This document shows, piece after piece, positions 34,356 through 45,036 of a stretch of DNA of 64,000 bases. Numbering within the stretch: position 1 is the stretch's first letter; each line of letters opens with the position of its first letter. Source of the stretch: Neoarius graeffei (Eukaryota; Chordata; Actinopteri; Siluriformes; Ariidae); assembly GCF_027579695.1 (NCBI RefSeq), contig NC_083586.1:6010001-6074000 (forward strand), read 5' to 3'. The notes under the pieces are model-generated. The model searched no databases and was not told where the DNA came from. It saw only the letters and a program-made list of their open reading frames with translations. Both the position numbers and the translations under genes were made by a program.

Positions 34356-34823
34356 ATGATATATCAGCCTACCTCAGGAATGAGTGAAAACATAACTGAT
34401 AGAGTCATACCGGCTCAGACGTTGCCCGGGTCAACAAGGTCTGCGTCAGTTGCTAGGGAACCAGGGCAAACTGATGAGAAATGGGCTACTGGAACAAGAC
34501 ATCAATGGACGAGGACAGAAAATACGGATTTGCTGGAATGCTACTATACAAGCAATCCCAGAGAGAGGGGATACATGCAGAGAATGTGGGACCATTGGAT
34601 ACTTCGAAACCCACAATCAAGGCTAACAAAGAAACAGCTATTAGCCCAGTGTTCCAACATCCATAATCGAAATCTATCACAACTAGAGATTAATGAAATA
34701 CAACAACGATGCTACGGCAAGGGGGAGCCAGGAAGACAGGTCAGCGGGGAGATGTCATCATCCCCACAACCAGAGATTGGGTACCAAGCGCTAACAGCCT
34801 CAACACAAGAGCTGCTGACCTGA
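34356..34823 (+). CDS. R4-type ORF, N-terminal part (Myb-like domain)
   Basis: 155 codons. Reads RHQWTRTENTDLLECYYTSN, RMWDHWILRNPQSRLTKKQL and LSQLEINEIQQRCYG, a Trp-rich Myb-like DNA-binding domain found in R4/Dong proteins. Then the frame is lost around 34740-34800, where the -1 frame (34709-37633) takes over. A mutation seems likelier than programmed shifting, since I see no slippery site. Confidence 0.75.
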   Translation: MIYQPTSGMSENITDRVIPAQTLPGSTRSASVAREPGQTDEKWATGTRHQWTRTENTDLLECYYTSNPRERGYMQRMWDHWILRNPQSRLTKKQLLAQCSNIHNRNLSQLEINEIQQRCYGKGEPGRQVSGEMSSSPQPEIGYQALTASTQELLT

Positions 34824-37633
34824 GAAGGAAGATCGTGACCCAACTGGAAACCTGGAGCCCCCGACGAATACCGAAGCTGAGTTGCCAAGTACCTTCAGAA
34901 GATCTACTAGTAGATGTGAATGCTGCTCTGAAGACAATCTCCACAAGAACCATCACTGAGACCAACAAGCTGATACACAGTACAGCAACAGTAATCATGG
35001 AGATGCTTGGACACAAGGTGGGCTCGGGACATAACAAACAGTATCCACCATGGAAGAGACGATTAGAGGCCAAGATAAAGGCGGCAAGGAGAGAAGTTAG
35101 CCAGCTAGCTGAACTACAGAAAGGGAACATGGTGAATAAAGGGGCACCCAGGAAGTACAACTCACTCTCCATACCAGAGGCACTCGAAACTGCCAAACAG
35201 CGACTAACAGCTCTGGCCACCCGGTTGAGGAGATACACCAAGGAAGGAGAGGCCAGGAGAATAAACAAGCTGTTCTCCACTGAACCAGCCAAGGTGTACT
35301 CTCAATGGCAGGGGAACAACAACCGGTCAGACCCACCAAGAGCTGAGGTGGAAAAATACTGGAAAGACATATGGGAAAGAAAGGCATCACACAACACCGA
35401 TGCCCAATGGTTAGTGGACCTAAGAGCTGACCACAGCAACCTCCCAGAACAAGAACCAGTAACCATCTCAATGGCAGACGTCCAAGAAAGAGTGTCAAAG
35501 ATGAAGAGCTGGACAGCACCAGGCCCCGATATGATCCATACGTACTGGCTGAAGAAGCTAACTGCACTCCATGAACGCCTAGCAGCACAGATGAACCAGC
35601 TGCTGAGGGATGGAACCCACCCAGAATGGCTAACCCAAGGCAGGACAGTCCTAATCATGAAGGACCCCCAGAAGGGACCCATCCCATCCAACTACCGGCC
35701 AATTACCTGTCTCTGCACAACATGGAAGGCCCTGTCAGGCATCATTGCGGCAAAAATGAGTAAGCATGTGGCTCAATACATGAGCGAGGCACAGAAAGGA
35801 ATTGGCAGTAACACCAGAGGAGCCAAGCACCAGCTACTGGCCGATAGAACAGTCGCCCGAGACTGTAAGAAGAGACAGACCAACCTGTGCACTGCCTGGA
35901 TTGACTACAAGAAAGCCTACGACTCAATGCCACACACATGGATACTGGAATGTCTGGAACTGTATAAGATCAACAGGAACCTAAGGACCTTCATACAGAA
36001 CTCAATGGAAATGTGGAAGACAACCCTAGAGGCCAACTCAAAACCCATTGCCCAAGTCAACATCAAGTGCGGCATATACCAAGGAGATGCGCTATCACCA
36101 CTGCTGTTCTGCATAGGCCTGAACCCCCTCAGTCAGATCATCACGAAGAGCGGCTACGGGTACCGATTCCGTAGTGGGGCAACAATCAGCCACCTGCTCT
36201 ACATGGATGACATCAAGCTGTATGCCAGGAACGAGCGAGAAATAGACTCGCTGATCCACACCACCCGGATCTACAGCGATGACATAGGGATGTCATTCGG
36301 ATTGGACAAGTGTGGCCGGATGGTCTCAAAGAGAGGCAAGATGATCCGGACTGAAGGGATTGACCTACCAGAGGGCAACATAGGTGATATCCAAGACAGC
36401 TACAAGTACCTTGGCATCCCACAGGCTAATGGAAACCATGAAGAGGCCACAAGGAAGTCAACCACAGCCAAATACCTCCAGAGAGTAAGGCAGGTCCTGA
36501 AAAGTCAGCTGAATGGTAAAAACAAGGTCCGAGCCATCAACATGTACGCACTACCAGTCATCAGATACCCCGCTGGTATCATAAACTGGCCAAAGGAGGA
36601 GATAGAAGCCACAGATATCAAGACTAGAAAGCTCCTCACCATGCATGGAGGGTTCCACCCCAAGTCCAGCACGCTGAGACTATACACTAAGCGGAAAGAG
36701 GGAGGCCGAGGGCTAGTGAGCGTCAAGACCACGGTCCAGGATGAAACATCGAAAATCCGAGAATACATCAGAAAGATGGCCCCAAAGGATGAACTGCTAA
36801 GTGAATGTCTCAGGCAGCAGAACCCTGAAGAGAGTGCAGAGGAGGAGGAGGAACAGACAACCTGGAGAGACAAACCCCTACATGGCATGTACCACCGTCA
36901 GATAGAGGAAGTGGCTGATATCAAGAAATCCTACCAGTGGCTGGATAATGCAGGACTGACAGACAGCACAGAGGCACTAATCATGGCAGCACAAGAACAG
37001 GCCATAAGCACAAGAGCCATAGAGGCCAGGATCTACCAGAGTAGATCAGACCCAAGATGCAGACTCTGCAAAGAAGCCCCTGAAACAGTCCAGCACATAG
37101 TAGCAGGGTGTAAGATGCTAGCTGGATCAGCGTACATGGAGAGGCACAACCAAGTGGCTGGGATAGTATACAGGAACATCTGCAACCAGTATGGAATAGA
37201 AATACCCAAGTCCCAATGGGCCATACCACAGAAGGTGGCTGAGAACAACAGGGCCAAGATTCTGTGGGACTTCAGCTTCCAGACTGACAAACAGATCCTG
37301 GCTAACCAACCGGACATAGTGGTGGTGGACAAAGAGCAGAAGAGGGTGGTGGTGATAGATGTGGCGATCCCAGCTGACGCCAACATCAGGAAGAAGGAAC
37401 ATGAGAAACTTGAGAAGTATCAAGGGTTGAAAGAGCAGCTGGAACGGATGTGGAAGGTCAAGGGTTGCGTGGTCCCCGTGGTAGTGGGGGCACTTGGGGC
37501 AGTAACCCCCAAACTGGGAGAGTGGCTCCAGCAAATCCCAGGAACAACATCTGAAGCCTCAGTCCAGAAGAGCGCAGTCCTAGGAACATCGAAGATACTG
37601 CGCAGAACCCTCAAACTCCCAGGCCTCTGGTAG
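34709..37633 (+). CDS. R4-type LINE protein: RT, CCHC, restriction-like endonuclease
   Basis: 974 codons open. RT region about 310-600 with the catalytic LLYMDDIKLYA box near residue 497; earlier boxes NYRPITCLCTTWK and WIDYKKAYDSMPH. C-x2-C-x8-H-x4-C (CRLCKEAPETVQHIVAGC) near 784-801. PD-(D/E)xK-type endonuclease: PDIVVVD about 868 and VVVIDVAIP about 884. It nicks the target and primes reverse transcription there. The first Met (34709) is only the start of the open frame; the protein should begin in the preceding frame. All catalytic motifs present. Confidence 0.9.
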   Translation: MLRQGGARKTGQRGDVIIPTTRDWVPSANSLNTRAADLRRKIVTQLETWSPRRIPKLSCQVPSEDLLVDVNAALKTISTRTITETNKLIHSTATVIMEMLGHKVGSGHNKQYPPWKRRLEAKIKAARREVSQLAELQKGNMVNKGAPRKYNSLSIPEALETAKQRLTALATRLRRYTKEGEARRINKLFSTEPAKVYSQWQGNNNRSDPPRAEVEKYWKDIWERKASHNTDAQWLVDLRADHSNLPEQEPVTISMADVQERVSKMKSWTAPGPDMIHTYWLKKLTALHERLAAQMNQLLRDGTHPEWLTQGRTVLIMKDPQKGPIPSNYRPITCLCTTWKALSGIIAAKMSKHVAQYMSEAQKGIGSNTRGAKHQLLADRTVARDCKKRQTNLCTAWIDYKKAYDSMPHTWILECLELYKINRNLRTFIQNSMEMWKTTLEANSKPIAQVNIKCGIYQGDALSPLLFCIGLNPLSQIITKSGYGYRFRSGATISHLLYMDDIKLYARNEREIDSLIHTTRIYSDDIGMSFGLDKCGRMVSKRGKMIRTEGIDLPEGNIGDIQDSYKYLGIPQANGNHEEATRKSTTAKYLQRVRQVLKSQLNGKNKVRAINMYALPVIRYPAGIINWPKEEIEATDIKTRKLLTMHGGFHPKSSTLRLYTKRKEGGRGLVSVKTTVQDETSKIREYIRKMAPKDELLSECLRQQNPEESAEEEEEQTTWRDKPLHGMYHRQIEEVADIKKSYQWLDNAGLTDSTEALIMAAQEQAISTRAIEARIYQSRSDPRCRLCKEAPETVQHIVAGCKMLAGSAYMERHNQVAGIVYRNICNQYGIEIPKSQWAIPQKVAENNRAKILWDFSFQTDKQILANQPDIVVVDKEQKRVVVIDVAIPADANIRKKEHEKLEKYQGLKEQLERMWKVKGCVVPVVVGALGAVTPKLGEWLQQIPGTTSEASVQKSAVLGTSKILRRTLKLPGLW

Positions 37634-37690
37634 AGGACCCGAGCTTGAGGATGACATGGACACCACCCCCCCGCCGGGGGTGAGAAGGAG

Positions 37691-37695
<5 letters not shown>

Positions 37696-37750
<55 letters not shown>
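37696..37750. repeat. (TA)n microsatellite
   Basis: About 27 TA units followed by a T-run to 37766. Right flank of the R4-type LINE. Confidence 0.9.
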
Positions 37751-37765
<15 letters not shown>

Positions 37766-37932
37766 AAGTAGGCCTATTTTTTTCGCATTTAGAATTATTT
37801 TCCACTTTGTTTAATTTAAGCCTCCACGGCCTTCATTGGGTTGCGGAAATAAAAATCTTCTGCAAATCTCTGCAACTGTCTGCTGAGTGTTTTCCACCTG
37901 CTCTAAGACCCCTGGGCGAGGTTATCCCCTCA

Positions 37933-38465
37933 ACAGTTACCCCTTTTCCACCAAATTAGTTCCAGGGCTGGTTCACAACTCATTCAACTTGCGAGCCAGC
38001 TGAGAACCAGTTTGCTTTTCCATAGCTCGGGGTGCTAAGGGAAGCCACGTCATTACGTCGCTGTATACGTCAGTTACGTCGTTGTATACGTCAGTTACGT
38101 CGCTACGTTTGCATAAACCTTGGCACGAATATCGAAGCAAAAACAACACGGAAGAAGCAGCAGCAGCAACAACAACAATAATAATAATGGATGACTTCGC
38201 GTTTGTACAGCTGCTGCTTCTCGTCGCTTAAAAATGGCGATCTTTCGTGGTCTTGTTATTGTTGTTGGTCTTAACAACTCCGCCCGCCCCCGCTAATGTA
38301 AGCGGTTCTTTCCTCTGGCCCAGCAGAGAGTTGGTGCTAGCCTGGAACCGTTTTTTCTGGCCCCAGAGCCAGTTCTTTGTCAGTGGAAACAGAAAACCCG
38401 GTTCCAAACTAAGCACTGGCCCCGAACCAGCCCTGGAACTGCTTTGGTGGAAAAGAGGCAACTGT
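37933..38465. mobile_element. MITE with ACAGTT ends
   Basis: Ends ACAGTTACCCCTTTTCCACC and GGTGGAAAAGAGGCAACTGT; inner arms TTCCAGGGCTGGTTC / GAACCAGCCCTGGAA. CG-rich repeats TACGTCAGTTACGTCG inside (38055-38105). No duplication identified. Confidence 0.7.
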
Positions 38466-38799
38466 GTACATGTGTGAAAACAAAGGACATAGCTATTATT
38501 CAGAACAATTGATATCATAACTGGTTACTCTTTTACATGAAGTTTTACTTTTGTGACTCGAGTACATTTAATTATAGAATTCTTGTCATACTGAAAATGG
38601 GACATAATGCCCTGCCCTCGACCTCCTCCAGCCCACAGCCCTCATCTACGCAGCTAATTTACCAACACATCGGCCAGTCATTGACCGCGACAATTCTTCA
38701 AACCAGCAGCATGGACTTTTGTTATTAGACCCGTCATTATTTTTTATTATTATTGCTATTTTTATTTTCTTATTATTATTTCTGTTATTACTTTATTAC

Positions 38800-38985
38800 T
38801 ATTTTATTTGTGTGTGTGTGTGTGTTTGCACCTTCTCACCGAACCTGGACCTTGGCGCCTTGCATGGCAACCTCCAGAGCCGGTGTGTGAAGGTGTGTGT
38901 GAGTGTGAATGTACAGCACTTTGAGTCAACTGTGAAGTTGTGATATTGTGCTATACAAATAAATTGCGATTGAGATAATTATTAT
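38800..38985 (+). mobile_element. LINE 3'-tail-like repeat
   Basis: (TG)n, then a segment with TGAATGTACAGCACTTTGAG and GTGCTATACAAATAAATTG, the style of L2/CR1-type or SINE tails in fish. No coding. Confidence 0.45.
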
Positions 38986-40026
38986 CCTTTTAAGTGACAT
39001 TCTAGAGGGTGACTTGAACTTTGGCTACTGGAATGGTATCTCAAAGAAATTGTTGGTAGGGTATATAGATGCGACTGTATTTTTATATTATTATTTCTCT
39101 CACTTCAATGACAGTGGGGTTGATATATGTAATACAGTATCTCACAAACGAGAGTACACCCTTTGCATTTCAGCAATTGCATTACATCTTTTGAAGGGAC
39201 AATAGTACTTCTTTGATATGTATTAGAGTAATCAGTGTACAGCATGTGTAAAACTAAGGATTTGCTATGCTCTTACACTTCTTGCACAGGATTTTTGTAT
39301 AAATAGCAGGCCTCAAACATGAGGACACCCTAAGTGATAGGTTAATCACAGGCATTGGGTTGCGCACTTTCAGATCCAGAAGTTGGTTTAAAAAAAAAAA
39401 TTCCTTAGCTGTTTTGTGTTTTATTCCGCTTATCAGTAATGTACAGTTTTCTGGTGCGAAAGGCACTTGTAAATAAAATGTATTAAGATGACAACTATCT
39501 TCCTAAAAAGTTGAAAGTGAGGGTAATGAAGTAGACAAAAGTGGGCATCCCTAAGCTGTCTTTCATCTGCCAGGACAGTGGTGCCATCATGGATGAATGT
39601 AACAGAAAGGAGCATTTAATCGGTATAGTGCCTATAATCTGGAAATTACTTTGCTCTTCCACTTGAAATGAGGATTTGCCTGATGTAAAAGAAGTTATCC
39701 CCGTGAACTTAAACAAATGACTTCCTGTAAAACTTTGGTTTGAGTAAGTGACCATAAGATGTTTATTTGAAGCTGATTGTGATGCTATGCCTATTGTCTT
39801 TTAAGGAACATGTATAGATGGGCCTTTCATTTTCATCACCCCCAACCTGGGACACTGCACTAATCCATGCATTCATATAGCCCTGTGCTACTGAAACAGC
39901 CCTGACCATGTTTGGATTGATATATATGAACGCAAAACAAAACTATGAACAGATAACAAAGTAGTGTGTTTTCCACTTTATATTACACTTATGAATCAAC
40001 AAAGTTTATATTAATTTTAAACTTAC
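38986..40026. other. Intron 2 sequence, no gene
   Basis: AT-rich; open frames of 60-86 codons without recognisable sense. Confidence 0.5.
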
Positions 40027-40083
40027 CACAGCTGGCTGACGAGTGCTAGGGCCTGGATGTGAGATTCCACTAGCAGATATGTC
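40027..40083 (-). pseudogene. HECT-like exon 2
   Basis: 57 nt, 19 codons, DISASGISHPGPSTRQPAV; acceptor CCAACAG, donor GTAAGT; phase 0 at both ends. Ser/Pro-rich, as expected for the N-terminal part of this gene type. Confidence 0.65.
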
Positions 40084-40988
40084 CTGTTGGTTGGGTTCAA
40101 GCAAAGACATTCAAACAACAGTTACCTCAGTGCAAAACAATAGATCAATGTTTTGAGTAAAACATTTCCAACTCTAAAGTTGGAAAACAAACCTTCTTCA
40201 CACAAAATCCTATTCTAACAGTTTATTAAAAATCTTAAAATGAGGTGTGCATGGGTCCAATCAAACCAAATTGGTCTGATGTAATGACAATGTTGACAAC
40301 CCCCATTCCAATGTTCTGACAGATCATACAACCAAATGATGTTCAGTGTTGCTTTGTTCTTTAAAACCTACACCAAATATTAGCAATTAAAAATAAGAAA
40401 GTCTAAATCACAAAATGCTCCCTGTGTTTTAATAGTGCCTATGAGGTGAGGAGTAGGTTTCATATTAAATCCTAATGTAGACAAATTACACCACCCCCCA
40501 AAAAAAATGCAACCCTGAATATTTATGCAGGCTTTTACAAATGTTGTCAACTAATGACTTTCACTTCACAACATTTTCAAGACAAATTTTGTAATTTTCA
40601 CTTCACTACATTTGAAATTGATCGTACTCGTTACATTACACACACTAAAAAAAAAAACATTGGATTTACTTAACCGAGTTATGGCAACCAGTCCCACGAA
40701 ACTGTGTTAACCCTTGTAAGGTCTTCGGGTCGGTGTTGACCCGTTTTCAGTTTTCATCTTAAGAAAATGATACAAATAAATATTTTTTCAAACTGAGATT
40801 CATTGGCCTTGGCTCATTTTCTGTGAGGAACATAAATCAGGAAAAAAAATAATTGACCCCCCCCCCACATCCCCCCCTACACATTTGTATTACATACAGG
40901 GTCTTCGGGTCCACTGGACCCAGGGCTAGTTAAAGTGTGGAAATCATAGGTCCTGTGTACCCTCATTTCCCCTACCTCCTTTCTGGGC

Positions 40989-40992
<4 letters not shown>

Positions 40993-41027
<35 letters not shown>

Positions 41028-41085
41028 TGTGTGTGAGAGAGGGGGAGGGAGAGAGTGTGTGTGAGAGAGGGGGAGGGAGAGAGTA
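40993..41085. repeat. (TG)n and a duplicated GA/GT-rich block
   Basis: About 13 TG units, then two copies of AGAGAGTGTGTGTGAGAGAG followed by GGGAGGG. Inside the piggyBac-like element. Confidence 0.85.
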
Positions 41086-41239
41086 AAGCAGGTGAATGAT
41101 GAGCTTAGTGTGAGCCACCAGTGCTGTTCCCACACTAGGTTGCAACATTTCTTGCAACATTTCACCCTCTGCCCTGCAGGAAAGAATCTTGGGGAGACAG
41201 TATAAATATCTCGGTCAGTGTGGTTCCATACCACACAAG

Positions 41240-41737
41240 ATGGCAAAGCGATTTTCAGTTCAAACTGCTTTGGAATTGATACTGGAAGAGACAGAAGGAT
41301 TTGAAGATGATGCAGAGGAAGAAGTTTCAGAAAATGAGGATCATATTTCTGAAAATTCAGAGTCTGACACTGAGTTTGAAGAAGAGGATGAGCATCAGCC
41401 AGGTCCAAAAAGTAAAATAGCCTCAGGACCAGACCTTCAGCAGCCTGGACGATATGAGCGGCGAGGACAAGCCTCTGAACAGTTGGCGCCAGGACCAGCC
41501 TGTGTGGAGCCAGCCGTAGGACCAGCCCGTCAGCCTGCATCAAAACGAAAGAGAACTTCAGGACCAGCCCGCCAGCAGGAAGTCACAAGATCAGCCACTG
41601 AGCAGCCAGGCATAGGATCAGACTGTCAGCAGCTTGAAAATGACAACATATGGATGTCAAAATATGCACACAGTGAAACTCTGCTCCTCATGTGTGGTAT
41701 AGCCTGGCATGAAAATGGCCGTGTTCAAAGGGCCTAG
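41240..41737 (+). pseudogene. piggyBac-type transposase N-terminus
   Basis: 165 codons from MAKRFSVQTALELILEETEG, the usual start of piggyBac-derived (PGBD4-like) proteins, followed by an acidic stretch and Gly-Pro-Ala-rich repeats, then a stop. The DDD catalytic core is gone, so the element needs a helper. The start at 41240 fits the family better than the upstream ATG at 41189. Confidence 0.7.
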
Positions 41738-42705
41738 CAGTCCCAGCATTTTTCTGTCTACCTAGAAGACCCACATAGGGGCCATTTGGCCCGACCGCTT
41801 TTCCCCAATAGACTAATCACTCATTTTGTTATGGTAATGAGGCTGTTAGTGGCAGTGTGTGGGGTGAGGGGGTCACATTTCACACACTTCACACTTCAGT
41901 GGTGAAGTCATGTTGGCTACTTCTGTGTGAATGTGAGAATGAGGAATAAAAACGCATTCTATTCTAAAATGTGAACATGTGAATGTCCCATGTGACCATA
42001 ACGACTCATGTGACTGCAACCAGACAATTGTTTGATGGATAAATACCTCAGTGCACATGGACTATCGCTTCAGTTCCCTCAAGAATTTTGTGGTGAAAGA
42101 AGCTCCTCTCCAAGGAACGAAGATGCAGAGATTCAACATTCAACAGGCATTGTAAGATTTCATTTCTAAGCTGTAAGGTAACTAACAGCCACATTTCCAA
42201 AACAAAATGAATGTCTACAGGGAGGACTTGGGGCCAATTGGCCCTCTTGTGGGTTTTCTAGGTAAAAAGGCCAAATGGCCCCTCTCTGGGACTTCTAGTG
42301 TTAAATGTTGTTCAGGCAGATATAGTGTAAACTGACCTGATAAGGTTAAATTTCTGATGAAATAGTTCTGGGCAAACTTGCTTAATTTGTCAATTTGTTG
42401 ATAATTGTCAGTTGTGGCTGTTTTATGATGCAATTCCTTATGTTTTTACATTTTAATAAAAAAATAAACAAAAACGAGTAGCATTTCTATTCATAATCAT
42501 ATGATTTAACACAGGTGAAGGGAACAAATGTAACAAGTTTTGTTTATATTACTTGCAAATGGGATGAAGTAAACATCTGCTGAGTATTTTAACAAAAAAA
42601 GGTTTCAATAGGTTGAATTAAGGACCCAAAAATGCCATGGGTCAACCCGACCCAGCAGCTACCCCTGTGTAACACAAAAACGAAGACCCTACAAGGGTTA
42701 ATTTA

Positions 42706-43405
42706 GGCCAAGTTTACATTAGACCGTATCTGTCTCGTTTTCTTCGCGGATGCACTGTCCGTTTACATTAAACCGCCTGGAAACGCCGGGAAACGGGAAT
42801 CCGCCAGCGTCCACGTATTCAATCTAGATCGTGTCTGATCCGGTGCTGTGTAAACATTGAGATACGCGGATACGCTGTGCTGAGCTCTAGCTGGCGTCGT
42901 CATTGGACAACGTCACTGTGACATCCACCTTCCTGATTCGCTGGCTTTGGTCATGTGATGCGACTGCTGAAAAACGGCGCGGACTTCCGCCTTCTATCAC
43001 CTTTCATTAAAGAGTATAAAAGTATGAAAATACTGCAAATACTGATACAAATACTGCCCATTGTGTAGTTATGATTGTCTTTAGGCTTGCCATCCTTCCA
43101 CTTGCAAGTGGTAAGTGATGTGCGCTGGGATCACACACACAGCGGCTCAGTCCCGAATCACAGCTTGTCCACTTCACTCGCATGCTCTGTGAGCTGCGCA
43201 GGGCCAGAGTGCGCACCCTCCAGAGGGCACTCGCTGTTCAGGGCGGAGTGATTTGGAGCGCAGGATGCCTGCGGAGCTGAGCGTATCCGTGTATTGGTGT
43301 TGCTGTGTGCACGCAAATCGTGTATTGGTGTTGCTGTGTGCACACTAATCGTTTTGAAAACGTTAATCTGATGATCCGCTGATACGGTCTAATGTAAACA
43401 TGGGC
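42706..43405. mobile_element. Harbinger-like MITE, 700 bp
   Basis: Inner terminal repeats AAGTTTACATTAGACCGTAT and ATACGGTCTAATGTAAACAT, TTA on both sides (42703-42705, 43406-43408). No coding. Contains a tandem doublet GTGTATTGGTGTTGCTGTGT (43288-43341). Confidence 0.85.
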
Positions 43406-43476
43406 TTAGATGTATTGAATACAGTTATGTTGAGTTATTCAAAACATAACTGTATTCAATACATCTAAATTAATAC

Positions 43477-44360
43477 CAGGGGCGATTCTAGCATCTGATC
43501 TTTGGGGGTGCTTAGCCAGAGCTGACAGAGGCACCTGGCTTGAACGACAGTGTTTCCACGTTTATTCCCCATTTAGACTAGACTTAACTAGACAAGAAGA
43601 CTAGACTAGACTTATGCAATGTTTTAACAGAAGCTGACCCAATAAACTATGATATCTACACATTTACAGTACAACCACTGACAAATATTTACGTTATATT
43701 TTTAACTAAACAAGACCTACTACTGCATTTGTAATGATGGAGCTATTCATTTTGAACAGTGGTAATTGTTAATTAATGTGTTATTGTGTAATAGTATGTA
43801 TTATGACTTTACATTAGTTTACATTTGTTCTATTTTGGTAGTGTTCTTTTGATAGTCATTTGTTTAATTGTACAGCTCTGCACAAAAGTATCTCGATATG
43901 GATGATAAATGTCGTTTTTATCATTCTGTTCATAGACCAGGGAACATCAATATTGTATTATGCATATTATTGTGTTGTGTGTAACAATTGTAACTCCAGT
44001 CCGCACTTTCACATCTCGCTATGCCAGTAATACTCAGGTGCTACTTCGAGTTCCTCATCGGCGTGGAATCCAGTTAAAAAAAAAAAAAAACACCATGTCG
44101 TAGCAAGCACTCACACGGACAGGCAACCCAATCAGAGGGGACACAGGAAGGAGAGGTATTTTACTGGTCATAGAACTATCACGTAACAGGTGAATTCAAG
44201 AACACACACGCCCGCGCACACATTCATTGCGCAGTGCGCAAGGGCACTTATTTCTGAAAATTACGTCCAAAAGCAGTGTTGAGGGTGCTGAGCTAGAGGG
44301 TGCTGAGCTCGTTTTTGGGGGTGCTTGAGCACCCTAAAAAATAGGCTAAACACGCCCCTG
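43477..44360. mobile_element. hAT non-autonomous element, 884 bp
   Basis: Ends CAGGGGCGATTCTAGC and its near complement ...CACGCCCCTG; perfect 8-bp duplication ATTAATAC (43469-43476, 44361-44368). GGGGGTGCTT repeats near both ends. No transposase. Confidence 0.93.
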
Positions 44361-44502
44361 ATTAATACAGTTTCGTGGGACCGGTTGCCGTAACTCGGTT
44401 AAGTAAATCCAATGTTTTATTTTTTTGAGTGCATAGGCCTACCTGAATGCGCTCAACTCTTAACTCTTAATGTTCGAAAGTGGCATTTGATTTCATGAAC
44501 AG

Positions 44503-44505
44503 ATT

Positions 44506-44585
<80 letters not shown>

Positions 44586-44586
44586 T
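44503..44586. repeat. (GATA)n microsatellite
   Basis: About 20 units of GATA/TAGA. In intron 1 of the HECT-like gene. Confidence 0.95.
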
Positions 44587-44742
44587 TTCAAATAGTTTTA
44601 ATATCATATGTAGGCTATGACACACTGCGTGGCATCTATACTTATGTAATAACAGATAGAAGGTAGCATTTGTGGATGGAGTTGGCAAAATCTGCCAGAA
44701 TACCAGAAGGACAAAGAAAATAGCAGAAAAAAACCCACTTAC

Positions 44743-45036
44743 CATAGATTGCTGAGCAGTGGGCCCAGTCATTCGGTTCCAGCGAGAATCATTGTGGTTT
44801 GCAGTTCCATCATTCTGAGCTGCTATGCCACTTAATGACTCAATGAGCACATTCACGTTATCTAAAACTTGATGAATTACACTGTTGACATCCACCATTA
44901 TACACCCTTTAGCTTCGACCAGCACAAAATCTACATTTTCTTGAGTGCATATGCAAATACAGCTGCACCGCCTTCTTCGCGAGAAATTGGCACCAGCATA
45001 ACCAAGTGATGGCGCCAATGAGAATGAGTGAACCAT
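44743..45036 (-). pseudogene. HECT-like exon 1
   Basis: Starts at ATG 45036, open to donor GTAAGT after 44743 (98 codons). A second possible start is at 44898 (MVDVNSVIHQVLDNVNVLIE). Ends TGPTAQQSM. A duplicate lies at 14199-14733. Which ATG is used is uncertain; the region upstream of 44898 reads like a leader (Arg/Cys-rich). Confidence 0.65.

Larger units (their letters stand above)
34247..37695 (+). mobile_element. R4/Dong-type LINE inserted in (TA)n
   Basis: Flanked by (TA)n on both sides (34216-34246; 37696-37750). Single-ORF LINE architecture: Myb-like N-terminal domain, RT, CCHC, restriction-like endonuclease, as in the R4 clade (Dong, Rex6). The 5' end carries a tRNA-like segment at 34250-34320. 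One frameshift separates the N-terminal part from the rest. Otherwise nearly full length. Confidence 0.88.
40711..42697 (+). mobile_element. piggyBac-like element, internally deleted
   Basis: Ends CCCTTGTAAGGTCTTCG and CGAAGACCCTACAAGGG with TTAA on both sides (40707-40710, 42698-42701). Contains the N-terminal part of the transposase only. Inner repeats around 41740-41800 and 42235-42300 share GGCCAAATGGCCCC-type sequence in opposite orientation. Confidence 0.9.
40639..44433. mobile_element. Palindromic MITE broken by three insertions
   Basis: Left arm 40639-40710 and right arm 44361-44433 pair (CATTGGATTTACTTAACCGA against TCGGTTAAGTAAATCCAATG). TA lies outside both ends. Removing the three inserts with their duplications brings the parts together into one continuous palindrome of about 240 bp, whose centre is at 43408-43468 (a 24-bp-arm hairpin). 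Lies in intron 1 of the HECT-like gene. Confidence 0.88.
15140..45036 (-). pseudogene. HECT-domain E3 ubiquitin ligase-like gene (G2E3-like), 13 exons, disrupted
   Basis: Thirteen minus-strand exons with GT-AG borders give, in order: a short N-terminal region; small Ser/Pro-rich exons; a conserved middle domain (PVLPSLFSGRG, FIKDVVCLPKDF, VPRGQEREKLSLNG); an acidic linker; then HECT N-lobe pieces (IDEGGPRREFFRLLGKAIF, ATIIVQGGQAPSFFAPS) and C-lobe (MGFTPSP, HTCSNEL with the thioester cysteine). HECT ligases take ubiquitin on this Cys and pass it to substrates. Fish carry many such G2E3-like genes. Breaks: one extra T in exon 5, a frameshift and TGA in exon 9, a CGA-to-TGA in exon 12, and a phase mismatch between exons 7 and 8. 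Long introns hold most of the transposons of this window. It might be an expressed remnant, but not a full-length ligase. Confidence 0.8.

Noticed and set aside
34709..34823. Programmed frameshift in the R4-type LINE
   Set aside because: No slippery heptamer or structure found in the overlap; related elements have one continuous ORF, so an indel is the simpler explanation.
43007..43343. Minus-strand frames in the Harbinger-like MITE
   Set aside because: Short, without similarity, and inside a non-coding MITE.
44467..44742. Extension of the exon 1 frame through the GATA repeat
   Set aside because: A GTAAGT donor precedes it, and the Ile/Tyr/Leu/Ser repeat is only translated microsatellite.
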